Shown here one piece after another: positions 24,801 to 36,082 of a stretch of 64,000 bases of DNA. The translations under genes and the position numbers were made by a program. Source of the stretch: Lasioglossum baleicum (Eukaryota > Arthropoda > Insecta > Hymenoptera > Halictidae); NCBI RefSeq assembly GCF_051020765.1, contig NW_027469111.1, positions 434,001 through 498,000 of the forward strand. The letters are read 5' to 3'. Each line of letters opens with the position of its first letter. The first letter of the stretch is position 1. The notes below the pieces were generated by a model. The model did no database searches and had not been told where the DNA came from. It saw only the letters and a list, made by a program, of their open reading frames with translations.

Positions 24801-27800
24801 ATGGCGGCGGTGGGACTACTTAGTACTTCCACCGCCGCCAAGGGGGGCTGGCCGTTAAGGCGCCCCTGGGGTGGGCAGGTCGCGGGGGGCGAGGTGGAGC
24901 AATAATCCCCTCCCCCCCCCCTCTACAAAGATGAGACCTGCCGGTCGACCTCCCTCCTTTTATTTTTTAATATTTCATTTTGTCCTATATATATTTTATA
25001 TTCTATATTATAAATTTTAACTTTATCTTTTAATCCCCTTTATTTTGCCACCCCTTCTTATGTTTGTTGTGTTTTGTCCAGTATATTTATTTACTTATTA
25101 TTATTTATTTATTTATTGACTTTTATTTTATCTATTTTATCTATACACGTTTTCATTTATTGATTTTATCTATTATTTTATCGTATTTTTAAGTTTTATG
25201 CGGGTCGACGTGGGGTGTGGGACGGTGGGAGGGTACAGACGCGAGCCGGAACTCGCCTCTGTCCCCTCCTTGTCGCGTGCGGAAAAAATACTATGCAGCG
25301 TGTACGAGTATTTGCACATGTATAAAAATCGGATGGCGCGGTAACAAAAATTCTAAATTATACAGCACAAGTTGCAGCAATGCATGCGCATAAGTTAAAT
25401 TACCTGCATACAGCCGTTTCCTCAAACTGTGTGTTCATAACTGGCACTGGGAGGATCGTAGTGCCACCACTGCGAGGAGGCCCAGGACTCTGCGCGGCAT
25501 ACGCTGGAAGAATGTCCAGCGAGGTCGGCACCGCGCAGAGACCTAGGGGGCGTTATTGGGATGGACCTCTCGTTGCCGGTCGTGGTTGAACACATGATCG
25601 GCAGCGAGAGGTCAAGAGCAGCGTTTGCCTCCTTCTGCGAGATTGTGATAACGCAGAAGGAGGCAGCGGAAAGGGAGAGGGATGCCGGCCCCCTCTCCGC
25701 CAGGAGGTTAGCATCAGCGGGGCAACCCCGACGAGGCCGACGGCCCCCTGTAAGGGGCCGCAGACGTAATGGCGGCGGTGGGACTACTTAGTACTTCCAC
25801 CGCCGCCAAGGGGGGCTGGCCGTTAAGGCGCCCCTGGGGTGGGCAGGTCGCGGGGGGCGAGGTGGAGCAATAATCCCCTCCCCCCCTCTACAAAGATGAG
25901 ACCTGCCGGTCGACCTCCCTCCTTTTATTTTTTAATATTTCATTTTGTCCTATATATATTTTATATTCTATATTATAAATTTTAACTTTATCTTTTAATC
26001 CCCTTTATTTTGCCACCCCTTCTTATGTTTGTTGTGTTTTGTCCGGTATATTTATTTACTTATTATTATTTATTTATTTATTGACTTTTATTTTATCTAT
26101 TTTATCTATACACGTTTACATTTATTGATTTTATCTATTATTTTATCGTATTTTTAAGTTTTATGCGGGTCGACGTGGGGTGTGGGACGGTGGGAGGGTA
26201 CAGACGCGAGCCGGAACTCGCCTCTGTCCCCTCCTTGTCGCGTGCGGAAAAAATACTATGCAGCGTGTACGAGTATTTGCACATGTATAAAAATCGGATG
26301 GCGCGGTAACAATAATTCTAAATTATACAGCACAAGTTGCAGCAATGCATGCGCATAAGTTAAATAACCTGCATACAGCCGTTTCCTCAAACTGTGTGTT
26401 CATAACTGGCACTGGGAGGATCGCAGTGCCACCACTGCGAGGAGGCCCAGGACTCTGCGCGGCATACGCTGGAAGAATGTCCAGCGTGGTCGGCACCGCG
26501 CAGAGACCTAAGGGGCGTTATTGGGATGGACCTCTCGTTGCCGGTCGTGGTCGACCACATGATCGGCAGCGAGAGGTCAAGAGCAGCGTTTGCCTCCTTC
26601 TGCGAGATTGTGATAATGCAGATGGAGGCAGCGGAGAGGGAGAGGGAAGCCGGCCCGCTCTCCGCCATGAGGCTAGCATCGGCGGGGCAACCCCGACGAG
26701 GCCGACGGCCCCCTGTAAGGGGCCGCAGACGTAATGGCGGCGGTGGTACTACTTAGTACTTCCACCGCCGCCAAGGGGGGTGGCCATTAAGGCGCCCCAG
26801 AGGTGGACAGGTCGCGGGGGGCGAGGTGGAGCAATAATCCCCTCCCCCCTCTACAAAGATGCGACCTGCCGGTCGACCCCCGTCCTTTTATTTTATAATA
26901 TTTCATTTTATTCTATATATATTTTATATTCTATATTATAAATTTTATCTTTATCTTTTAATCCCCTTTATTTTGCCACCCCTTCTTATGTTTGTTGTGT
27001 TTTGTCCAGTATATTTATTTACTTATTATTATTTATTTATTTATTGACTTTTATTTTATCTATTTTATCTATACACGTTTTCATTTATTGATTTTATCTA
27101 TTATTTTATCGTATTTTTAAGTTTTATGCGGGTCGACGTGGGGTGTGGGACGGTGGGAGGGTACAGACGCGAGCCGGAACTCGCCTCTGTCCCCTCCTTG
27201 TCGCGTGCGGAAAAAATACAATGCAGCGTGTACGAGTATTTGCACATGTATAAAAATCGGATGGCGCGGTAACAAAAATTCTAAATTATACAGCACAAGT
27301 TGCAGCAATGCATGCGCATAAGTTAAATAACCTGCATACAGCCGTTTCCTCAAACTGTGTGTTCATAAATGGCACTGGGAGGATCGCAGTGCCACCACTG
27401 CGAGGAGGCCCAGGACTCTGCGCGGCATACGCTGTAAGAATGTCCAGCGTGGTCGGCACCGCGCAGAGACCTAAGGGGCGTTATTGGGATGGACCTCTCG
27501 TTGCCGGTCGTGGTCGACCACATGATTGGCAGCGAGAGGTCAAGAGCAGCGTTTGCCTCCTTCTGCGAGATTGTGATAACGCTGAAGGAGGCAGCGGAGA
27601 GGGAGAGGGAAGCCGACCCGCTCTCCGCCAGGAGGCTAGCATCGGCGGGGCAACCCCGACGAGGCCGACGGCCCCCTGTAAGGGGCCGCAGACGTAATGG
27701 CGGCGGTGGTACTACTTAGTACTTCCACCGCCGCCAAGGGGGGTGGCCATTCAGGCGCCCCAGAGGTGGACAGGTCGCGGGGGGCGAGGTGGAGCAATAA

Positions 27801-28976
27801 TCCCCTCCCCCCCCTCTACAAAGATGCGACCTGCCGGTCGACCCCCGTCCTTTTATTTTATAATATTTCATTTTATTCTATATATATTTTATATTCTATA
27901 TTATAAATTTTATCTTTATCTTTTAATCCCCTTTATTTTGCCACCCCTTCTTATGTTTGTTGTGTTTTGTCCAGTATATTTATTTACTTATTATTATTTA
28001 TTTATTTATTGACTTTTATTTTATCTATTTTATCTATACACGTTTTCATTTATTGATTTTATCTTGTATTTTATCGTATTTTTAAGTTTTATGCGGGTCG
28101 ACGTGGGTGGTGGGACGGGGGGAGGGTACAGGCGCGAGCCGGAACTCGCCTCTGTCCCCTCCTTGTCGCGTGCGGAAAAAATACGATGCAGCGTGTACGA
28201 GTATTTGCACATGTATAAAAATCGGATGGCGCGGTAACAAAAATTCTAAATTATACAGCACAAGTTGCAGCAATGCATGCGCATAAGTTAAATTACCTGT
28301 ATACAGCCGTTTCCTCAAACTGTGTGTTCATAACTGGCACTGGGAGGATCGTAGTGCCACCACTGCGAGGAGGCCCAGGACTCTGCGCGGCATACGCTGG
28401 AAGAATGTCCAGCGAGGTCGGCACCGCGCAGAGACCTAAGGGGCGTTATTGGGATGGACCTCTCGTTGCCGGTCGTGGTTGAACACATGATCGGCAGCGA
28501 GAGGTCAAGAGCAGCGTTTGCCTCCTTCTGCGAGATTGTGATAACGCAGAAGGAGGCAGCGGAAAGGGAGAGGGATGCCGGCCCCCTCTCCGCCAGGAGG
28601 TTAGCATCGGCGGGGCAACCCCGACGAGGCCGACGGCCCCCTGTAAGGGGTCGCAGACGTAATGGCGGCGGTGGGACTACTTAGTACTTCCACCGCCGCC
28701 AAGGGGGGCTGGCCGTTAAGGCGCCCCTGGGGTGGGCAGGTCGCGGGGGGCGAGGTGGAGCAATAATCCCCTCCCCCCCCTCTACAAAGATGAGACCTGC
28801 CGGTCGACCTCCCTCCTTTTATTTTTTAATATTTCATTTTGTCCTATATATATTTTATATTCTATATTATAAATTTTAACTTTATCTTTTAATCCCCTTT
28901 ATTTTGCCACCCCTTCTTATGTTTGTTGTGTTTTGTCCAGTATATTTATTTACTTATTATTATTTATTTATTTATT

Positions 28977-29001
28977 AACTTCCCGATTTTATAGGGAAGT
29001 T
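28977..29001. promoter_or_regulatory. Helentron 5' terminal inverted repeat/hairpin
   Basis: AACTTCCC and GGGAAGTT are perfect 8-bp arms around a 9-base spacer at the very start of the element. The left arm plus GAT recurs inverted near the 3' end at 44726-44736, as a subterminal inverted repeat. It is probably recognised during strand cleavage or transfer. Confidence 0.75.
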
Positions 29002-29098
29002 ATTGTAATGACCCCGAAAATCGAAAATCGATTTTTTAGCAGATCTTCACGTTTCACGGTCATTGCAGTCATTTTAGACTATTTTCAGCAAAATGTTC

Positions 29099-29150
<52 letters not shown>

Positions 29151-29466
29151 ATGTCTGTTTCTATGGTATCAAATTTTTCGTTAACGTTTTCAGAAAAAGT
29201 AACAACGCGATCAGGATGATGTATGATGCAATCGATGTGCCCCGCTGTAACTTAGAGCTGATTAGATTTTGGTCCATTTTGGTCAAGTAGTTTTTTAGTT
29301 TTTTTAGTTTTTTTCGAAAGAAGTTCATTCAACAATGCAATTTATACGAGAGAACGGAAAGTTTCCACCGAAGAAACAAACGTAATTACACAAAAAAATT
29401 TTTTTTCGATTTTTTTAAAATTAAAAAAAAAAATTTTTTTTTAAATTTTTTTTTATACCTTACGAT
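29002..29466. other. Helentron 5' noncoding region with (GT)n and A/T tracts
   Basis: There is no supported gene here. The stretch contains a (GT)n microsatellite at about 29102-29147 and alternating A and T runs at about 29390-29455. It is probably the 5' leader of the element. Confidence 0.6.
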
Positions 29467-30176
29467 GATGTTACCGCTTACAATAATCGAAAAATATCCC
29501 ACTGCAAGAGTGAGTTAACCATCTCTACTGCCGAGAATACATTTTCGAAGAATATCGATGAAAGTACAAAAAAATTTATATTACAATCTTTAAAAACACA
29601 ATCAGTTCAAAACGAATTATTAACTGAGATTAAATTGAAAATTAATATAAAAAAATATATGATAATTAATAACATTGATGTTGAAGACGTATTGGTTAAT
29701 GGAGCATGCGGAATATTAAAATTTATTACTTTTCAAGAAAATACTAAAATTCCGTCTATATTGTGGTTAGATTTTCAATTGCCCAGAGTAGGAGTGAAAG
29801 TAAGAACTCGTTATCGTAATTATATGAAAAATGCAAATATTGATCAAAATTTAACACCAATAATAAAAGTATCGAATCAAGTAAATATGTCGAGTGAGGA
29901 AAAATATCAAATCACACGTAGTCAATTTCCAGTGGTTCCTGCTGAAGCGATTACAATTCATAAAATTCAGGGACAAACATACGAGAAAGTATGTTTGGAT
30001 TTTAAAAAATCAGAAAGGCGAACTTTACAAATGTTGTATGTAGCACTGGGCAGAGTTTCAAAATTGAGCGCGGTTTATATATTTTGGGACAATTTAACTT
30101 AACAGTATCGAAGAAAACCAAGATCAATACTGCAAACCCGGATAATGAGAAGTTGTATCGTTTGCGAAAAAATAAT
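29467..30176 (+). pseudogene. Duplicated fragment of the Helentron helicase region
   Basis: This stretch is nearly identical to 42561-43266 of the main Rep-helicase gene and covers the C-terminal helicase motifs (HKxQGQTYEKV and VALxRVSKLS). Differences include an extra AAA codon near 29650, Ser to Ile in the HKSQGQ motif, Ser to Gly before RVSKLS, and a frameshift after KLS that ends the frame at 30102. The N-terminal Rep, Walker A/B, endonuclease and protease parts are all missing, so it cannot work as a transposase. The high identity points to a recent internal duplication. Confidence 0.9.
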
Positions 30177-30212
30177 TAACTTTTTTTTAATTAAAAAAAA
30201 TTTTTTTTTTAA

Positions 30213-30351
30213 TTATGCAACTAATGCTAATGTTACCGCTTACAATAATCAAAAAACATCCCAATGCAAGAGTGAGTTAATCATCTCTACTGCCGAGAAT
30301 ACATTTTCGAAGAATATCGATGAAAGTACAAAAAAAAAATTTTACATTACA
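30213..30351 (+). pseudogene. Second, shorter duplicated helicase fragment
   Basis: About 135 bp match 42543-42675 of the main gene and also overlap the start of the fragment at 29467. It ends in an A run. The two fragments lie head to tail, separated by A/T-rich filler. Confidence 0.88.
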
Positions 30352-30393
30352 TTTTCTCTATTATATAAAATAGTTCTGTCACGATAAGACGCC

Positions 30394-30466
30394 GAGTGGG
30401 TTGCCTTCCGAAGGAGAACCGAAAATTTAGAATCGGGTTGCCTACTGTAGCGGAACCGAAAATTGA
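30394..30466 (+). repeat. Imperfect direct repeat, 2 x about 36 bp
   Basis: Two adjacent copies share GGGTTGCCT and ACCGAAAATT (30394-30429 and 30430-30466). They lie upstream of simple repeats and the spliced gene, so a promoter role is possible but unproven. Confidence 0.7.
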
Positions 30467-30475
30467 GCGCCATGG

Positions 30476-30530
30476 AGATAGAGAGAGAGAGAGTGGGCGA
30501 GAGAGAGAGAGTGGGAGGGAGAGAGAGCGC

Positions 30531-30576
<46 letters not shown>
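30476..30576. repeat. (AG)n-rich and (TA)n microsatellites
   Basis: A GA-rich tract of about 58 bp is followed by a (TA)n run from about 30534 to 30576. Confidence 0.95.
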
Positions 30577-30580
<4 letters not shown>

Positions 30581-30878
30581 GATTGTATCCAGAATTAATA
30601 TTTATACATATATAATGAATTGATATCATATTGAAAAATATAATTAATTTGGACGACGCTTGCGCGTTGAAATTTCGGACATCACGTGCTGTGATGTTTT
30701 CTGTTTTATATTTCGCATCTGCCGATGGTATGCGGCTAACGCTGTTGTCAACACGGTTGTCGTATCGAACAAAATAAAGGAAACGAAGTATGAATCGTTG
30801 TCCTCAGTGGGGAATTCGCGAAACATGTGTACTTATAGCATCAGTTTGATAGTGCTTCTCGAGCTGTACGGTTTACAG
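30577..30878 (+). other. Candidate 5' exon/leader of the RGG-protein gene
   Basis: The segment ends at CAG|GTAAGT (30878/30879), a strong splice donor. Two candidate acceptors lie before the coding exon: TTCCAG ending at 30976, and CTGACTAACAG ending at 31000, which contains branch-point-like CTGAC and CTAAC. An open frame from an ATG at 30660 runs into the donor, but by either splice it ends within about 15 codons and is out of frame with the 31015 ATG. It would therefore be an upstream frame rather than part of the protein. The transcription start is not visible. Confidence 0.4.
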
Positions 30879-31014
30879 GTAAGTCTCCATAGGTACACTA
30901 ATCTGATTTTCTAACAAGTTTATTTTTAACTTCCCGATTCATATCCATATTAACTTCCAAGTTACTGTAATTCCAGATTGAAAAAAAGGCTGACTAACAG
31001 TATCAACAAAAAAT

Positions 31015-33317
31015 ATGGAACGGAATCCAAATGAAGAGGTGACCAGTAAGTATATAATATTAACACTAATCATATATTTCCTATAAAATAATTCTTTTCT
31101 TCATCAATGCTGTTTAACATTTTTTTTTATTCAAGATTTACAGAAACAAATGGAGGTCATGATTATGGGGGCGCCTCCCTCACCGGGCACCTCAGCGGGC
31201 CACAGCGAAGCACAACCGCCACTTCCTCTGCGACCACCGTCACCACCTCCTCCACTGCCAGCACGGAGGGATACGACGGATACGACCGTTGTTGAGCACA
31301 ATGTGGAGGTTCCCGTTGCATTAATGCAACGCCTCCTCCAAGCTTTGGAAGTGCAGAATAAAAGTAAGTGTTTCCTTGAATTTTTCAGGATATATATGGG
31401 TCATATTTTCGAAAAAAATCCGGGCAGACATAATAATATGGGAATATATAATTAATGTTTTGTCCGTTTCCGAGAGCATGGTGAGAAGGTGTTTGTTTTC
31501 GAGTGTGGGAGAAAGATGTGATGTTAACAAGAGAAAGGCAGGGAGGAAGAGCAGGAAAGTGGCGCAATAAGAAAAAGAAGTACTGAGAAGAGGTTGGAAA
31601 TAAGAATGTGAAAAAAAATAAGTTGGAGAAGAAGAGAGGAGAAAAAGATAAGTGAGCAGAAATTGAGGTTAGGAGTGCAGTGAGAAAAAGGCGGTAGAGG
31701 CGTGCAGAGACAGAAGTGACGGTGAAGAGAGCTACATCGTACGGGAAAAGAACGAAGGGCAGAGGACAGAAGACGGGAAGGCAGATAAAGACGGGAAATA
31801 AATAAGAAAACAAAACGAAAAAATTAACACAGAGGTTAGGAAAGAACAGGAAAGAACAGGAATGACAGTAAAAAAGGATGGAGAGGACAGGCAAGATAAG
31901 AGTGGGACGGAGGAAGACGGAGGAAGGAGTGAATTTAGAGAAATCAGAGAGTGGCTAAGGGAACAGACGAACCAGACATGGTGGAGGGACTTCAACATGG
32001 GGGAAAGAAAAGAAAAGGAAGGAACAGAAAAGGAAGGAAAGGAAAGAGAAAGCGTAAGAAAGGCAAAGAAGATGGAAGAACATGGAAGAAAAAGCAGTGA
32101 TACATTACGGAAATAGAGAGAAGGATAGAGGAAAAAGGAAAAGTGAGATAGAGTGAGGGAAGAGAAGAAAAGGAAGAGGAAGTAATTAAGGTAAGCCAAA
32201 GGATAGAAAGAAAGCCGGAAAAAAAGGATAAAGAAGGCAAGCAAGAAAGGACTTGGATGGAAGAAATCAGAGAGATGATATGGGAAGAAATTAAGGAGGG
32301 AATAAGAGAGACGTGGAGACAAGGATGGAAAGAGATAAAGGGAGTGATGAACGATCTGAAAGAAATGAGAGAAGAGTGGGAAAAGGAAAGGAAAAAGGAC
32401 AGAAAATCGCTGAGGGAAATAGAAGAGAGCATAAAGAAGATAGAGATGAAAGGGAAGATAGAGATGAAAGGGAAAATAGAGGATAAAAAATAGAAGAAAG
32501 GCTAGAAGAGATAGAGAATAAGACAGGAAAAGAACATGGGGAAAGGAAAAGTGAAGAATTGGAAAGTAGGCTGAAGGTGCTGCAGATGAAGTGGGAAAGA
32601 AAGGAAAGGGAGATAAGGAAAAGGAATATAATAATAAAGGGTATAGAAATGAAAGATAGTGGAGATGGACAAGAAGAAGTACGGAACTTAATAGGGGTGA
32701 TAGGAGAAAAGATCGAAATTGAAGAAGTCAGGAGAGGGGGCAGAAAGGGGATAGGAAAGGGAGAATGGGCGGTGGTAAAAATAGCGACAATGGAACAGAA
32801 AACAAGAATAATGGCAGAAAAAAAGAGATTGGCAGGGAGAAAAGAAAGGATAGAAGACGACCTCACATGGGAAGAAAGAAAAGTGCAATGGAGGTTAAGA
32901 TAGGTAACGGAGAAGGAAAGAGGAAAGGGGGAAAATAGTCAAAACAGGATATATGAAATTATGGATAGAAGGGAAGATGTGGAAGTGGGACGAGAAAGAA
33001 GAAGTACTGAGGGACAGAGAAGGAAACGAATGGAGAGAGAAGGAGAAGGAATGGGAGGGGGAGATGAAAAAGATAATAAAAATAAAACAAAGATATGAAG
33101 ACATTAGAAAAGAGATGTAGGCATAAGGAAGAAAAGCAGATTCTCCGGGAGGTAGAGCAGAAAAGATAGGAAAAGACGATGGACCCTGGAAAGATCTAGG
33201 AAGAAGGAATGCAATGCCACTGGTGGAGACGTGGATACAAGTAAAATGAGGGAACTGGCAAAACGAAGACTAGGAGAAGGACAAGGGAGGGAGAGGAAGG
33301 TGGAATGTGTGTGTGTG

Positions 33318-33390
<73 letters not shown>

Positions 33391-33663
33391 AAATGTAATT
33401 ATGTAAGAAATGTCGAAATGCAGGAGGAAGAGAAAAAAATGTAACGCCGAAAGGCATATATTTGAGAATGAATTTTATATATATAATTAATGTTTTTTTC
33501 TTTTTCAGATCGTGGCACCAATGGCGGCGCATCGCGGGAGCGTTGGCTCCATCGTACCAATGGACGAAGGGGTAGAGGAGCTGGTCGTGGGGGAAGAGGA
33601 AGAGGCCGTGGCCGTGGTGGAGGTACCAATGTTACCGTAACGCAACATTTCCATTACGGTTAA
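31015..33663 (+). CDS. Spliced Helentron-borne gene, proline-rich/RGG protein (137 aa)
   Basis: Three coding exons are inferred: 31015-31045, 31136-31363 and 33509-33663. Introns begin GTAAGT (31046, 31364) and end TCAAG and TTTTTCAG after pyrimidine runs; both are phase 1 and rejoin into a continuous 414-base frame ending TAA. The protein has an acidic start (MERNPNEEV), a Met-rich helix, a proline-rich stretch (PPSPPPPLP) at about residues 43-49, a predicted amphipathic segment (VPVALMQRLLQALEVQN), then an Arg/Gly box of alternating RG and GG and the end TQHFHYG. The box suggests RNA or single-stranded DNA binding. AATAAA signals lie 12-36 bases after the stop. I do not recognise the family. 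It could be an accessory gene of the element or a captured host gene; the second intron has been enlarged by a LINE remnant. The gene model is inferred from splice signals and phase only. Confidence 0.6.
31862..33118 (+). pseudogene. Decayed non-LTR retrotransposon ORF1 in intron 2
   Basis: Lys/Glu-rich frames at 31862-32116, 32257-32493 and 32559-32903, offset by frameshifts and stops, read as one degraded ORF1 protein: charged N-terminus, long coiled-coil region (EEIKEGIRETWRQGWKEIK), then an RRM-like C-terminal part (RKRNIIIKGIE, later DDLTWEERKVQW). After the stop at 32901-32903 a shifted frame continues (GYMKLWIEGKMWKWDE). This layout matches ORF1 proteins of LINEs common in Hymenoptera, from memory. 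The reverse transcriptase ORF is absent. The remnant lies in the same orientation as the host gene and accounts for most of the 2.1-kb intron. Confidence 0.6.
33322..33388. repeat. (AG)n microsatellite
   Basis: An almost pure GA run of about 67 bases inside intron 2, preceded by a short (GT)n. Confidence 0.95.
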
Positions 33664-33674
33664 TGTTTGTAAAT

Positions 33675-33704
33675 AATAAATATTAATTAATTAATAAAAA
33701 TAAA
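33675..33704 (+). terminator. Polyadenylation signals of the RGG-protein gene
   Basis: AATAAA occurs at 33675, 33693 and 33699, 12-36 bases after the TAA stop, which fits a 3' end here. Confidence 0.55.
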
Positions 33705-33858
33705 GAATTATTAACTTTCCGATTTTTTATTATTGTTATTATTATTAACTTCCCGATATATTATTATTATTAGTAGTAGTAGTAGTATTGTAATTAGTTA
33801 TACGTTTATGAAGTGATTGTGTGTGTGTGAATGTCATGATTTCTTATCATTTATACTA
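33705..33858. other. AT-rich spacer with two copies of the Helentron end motif
   Basis: There is no gene. TTAACTTTCCGAT at 33711 and TTAACTTCCCGAT at 33745 repeat the element's 5' terminal motif; TAGTAGTAG repeats follow. Confidence 0.6.
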
Positions 33859-34576
33859 TACTAGCTTTCCCCCGCCATGCGTTGCTGTGGCACAGTATTT
33901 TTTAAAAGCATATGTATTGAACGTGTTTGTGATAATCTATTTCGTTCAATTCCATTTCGCTTTTCGTGTTGCTTTGTAGCTCTCTCTCTCTCTCTCGCAC
34001 TCACCTACGTAGAAAGCTGCGGTTTGAACCGTTAGACGCGGCGTTTCTTCGGCAAGGAATTAGAGCAAACCGCATTCAAAAAAGTCCATTTGTTGAAAAG
34101 TTATAAGCAGAAACGTGCCCAAAAGAGAGCGAAAAAGTTGACTTTTTTCACTAATGACGTGACGACTTTTGAACCAATAGACTTTTTTGAATGCGGTTTG
34201 TTCCTAAACCTTCCCGAAGAAACGCCGCGTCTAATGGTTCAAGCCCCATCTTTCTACGTTGAGCCGTTCTCAAGTGATGCCGTTACAAACATACATATGT
34301 ACATACGTACATACATACATACAGAGAGACAGACACGATTTTATGTATATTATATTATTTATATAGAAGATTCCTCGTTCTCAAATACCTATGTATACCA
34401 ATTTTCATAGCGATAGGTTCAACGGTATAGAAGTTGATGTATTGCAGCGCCATCTACAGCGGCGAGTTACAACAAATTGAATAGCGTAAAAACCTTCTCC
34501 ATGAAAAAATACATATATGTGCCAAGTTTCATGTTGATCGGTTAAACAGTTTCGAAGTCTATTAATTATATATATA
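33859..34576. repeat. Unclassified interspersed repeat with internal foldback
   Basis: The segment begins TACTAGCTTTCCCCCGCC and runs to an ATATATA tract before the first foldback MITE. It contains a (CT)n tract, ATAC/GTAC-type simple repeats at 34291-34321, and sentences such as CCAAGTTTCATGTTGATCGG of a kind common near the ends of arthropod repeats. Its class is not clear. The inverted repeat inside is listed separately. Confidence 0.45.
34008..34258. repeat. Foldback with about 79-bp inverted arms
   Basis: Arm 34008-34086 (CGTAGAAAG...AAAAAAGTC) is the imperfect reverse complement of 34180-34258, with both arms carrying GACGCGGCGTTTCTTCGG or its complement. The spacer is about 93 bp. Mismatches are scattered, so the arms have aged. 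Transcription would give a long hairpin. Confidence 0.85.
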
Positions 34577-35321
34577 CAGTAATTTTTCGATCGGAGTCTC
34601 CACACCCGGGAGTTGGACGGACTTGGGTAGAGTACGGAGGCTATATTTTTATGACTGCGTCTACCTCGCCGAGACTTCAAACGATGAGCCGAACATAGAG
34701 AAGGACAGAATGAAATAGGATCGCGTGTCACCGTCGCCGGCACAGTTTAAAGGCCCGTGCGTCATAACAATGAAACACCAAGACCTCAGCTTTCTTATTT
34801 TCTATGATATCATTATGGAACTTTCACCAACATATTCGTGGCATTTCTCTGATTAAAATGATACCAAACACGATATAATTTGGCCAATATTTAGTGGTTT
34901 AATCGACGATGAAAGTTTCGAACGCAACGAAGAAGAGCGTATTGGAAAGAAAGAGACGAGAACAGTAGCCGCCGCTGGTTCGCATCTCTTTCTTTCCAAT
35001 ACGCTCTTCTTCGTTGCGTTCGAAACTTTTACCGTCGATTAAACCACTAAATAACGTTGAAATTATATCGTGTTTGGTATCATTTTAATCAGAGAAACGC
35101 CAGGAATAAGCTAGTAAAAGTCCCATAAACCGATCATTAAAATTAAGAAGTTTGAGAACTCGATTCACTCGAGTCAATGTGTGGTGTTTACACCGATATA
35201 CCCGAGCCGAGATCAATCATCGCCGCTCTACGGCGCGGAGCAGCGTTGGCCGGCAGTGGAGTGAGTAGGCACTGGACTCCGATCGGAGACACCCCCCAAG
35301 ATTCCGATCGAAGAATTACTG
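34577..35321. mobile_element. Foldback MITE copy 1 (Tc1/mariner-like ends)
   Basis: The element starts CAGTAATTTTTCGATCGGA and ends with the near complement (TCCGATCGAAGAATTACTG); these are terminal inverted repeats of about 24 bp with three mismatches, flanked by TA. CAGT ends plus TA targets are typical of Tc1/mariner. Inside, 34840-34957 and 34984-35101 form 118-bp inverted arms around a 26-bp loop. No transposase is present. This copy is the most diverged of the three. Confidence 0.8.
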
Positions 35322-35325
35322 TATA

Positions 35326-36078
35326 CAGTAATTTTTCGATCGGAGTCTCAACACCTGGGTTTTGGACGGACTTCGGTAGGGTACAGTGGCTATATATATT
35401 TTTTTTTATGACTGCGTCTACCGCGCCGAGACCGCAAACGACGAGCCGAACATAGAGAAGGACAGCATGAAATAGGATCGCGTGTCGTCGTCGCCGGCAC
35501 AGTTTAAAGGCCCATGCGTCATCACAATGAAACACCAAGACCTCAGCTTATTTATTTTCTATGATATCATTATGGAACTTTCACCAACATAATCGTGGCA
35601 TTTCTCTGATTAAAATGATACCAAACACGATATAATTTGGCCAATATTTAGTGGTTTAATCGACGATGAAAGTTTCGAACGCAACGAAGAAGAGCGTATT
35701 GGAAAGAAAGAGACGAGAACAGTAGCCGCCGCTGGTTCGCATCTCTTTCTTTCCAATACGCTCTTCTTCGTTGCGTTCGAAACTTTTACCGTCGATTAAA
35801 CCACTAAATAACGTTGAAATTATATCGTGTTTGGTATCATTTTAATCAGAGAAACGCCAGGAATAAGCTAGTAAAAGTCCCATAAACCGATCATTAAAAT
35901 TAAGAAGTTTGAGAACTCGATTCACTCGAGTCAATGTGTGGTGTTTACACCGATATACCCGAGCCGAGATCAATCATCGCCGCTCTACGGCGCGGAGCAG
36001 CGTTGGCCGGCAGTGGAGTGAGTAGGCACTGGACTCCGATCGGAGACACCCCCCAAGATTCCGATCGAAGAATTACTG
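35326..36078. mobile_element. Foldback MITE copy 2
   Basis: A 753-bp copy in the same orientation as copy 1, separated from it only by TATA (35322-35325). The internal foldback spans about 35597-35858. It is nearly identical to copy 3. Confidence 0.85.
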
Positions 36079-36082
36079 TATA

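Larger units (their letters stand above)
11547..28976 (+). repeat. LINE-3'-end-derived satellite array, middle block
   Basis: This block has eighteen landmarks, at 11845, 12810, 13777, 14745, 15710, 16701, 17655, 18621, 19587, 20549, 21516, 22478, 23447, 24412, 25380, 26345, 27308 and 28273. Spacing is 962-969 bp apart from a 991-bp interval after 15710 (internal 25-bp duplication) and a 954-bp interval after 16701 (loss within the TTTATT tract). Variant blocks recur. The monomer with GGGCCAACCTCGACG at 3551 reappears at 13150 and 18960, each time followed by the same TATCGTTTTTTTAAG variant. The last monomer is split by the Helentron after about 28976. Confidence 0.95.

Noticed and set aside
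29093..29184. Cys/Val-repeat frames over the GT tract
   Set aside because: Translation of a (GT)n microsatellite.
30660..30914. 84-codon frame as an independent gene
   Set aside because: It spans a strong splice donor and has no recognisable domain; it is more likely a leader exon.
31732..32866. Long Ser/Phe/Leu-rich minus-strand frames
   Set aside because: They are antisense to a purine-rich LINE ORF1 remnant, and low complexity explains the open frames.
35177..35538. Two recurrent frames of 92 and 116 codons inside each foldback MITE
   Set aside because: They overlap on opposite strands across the MITE's right end, the junction and the next copy; they exist only because the copies are tandem.
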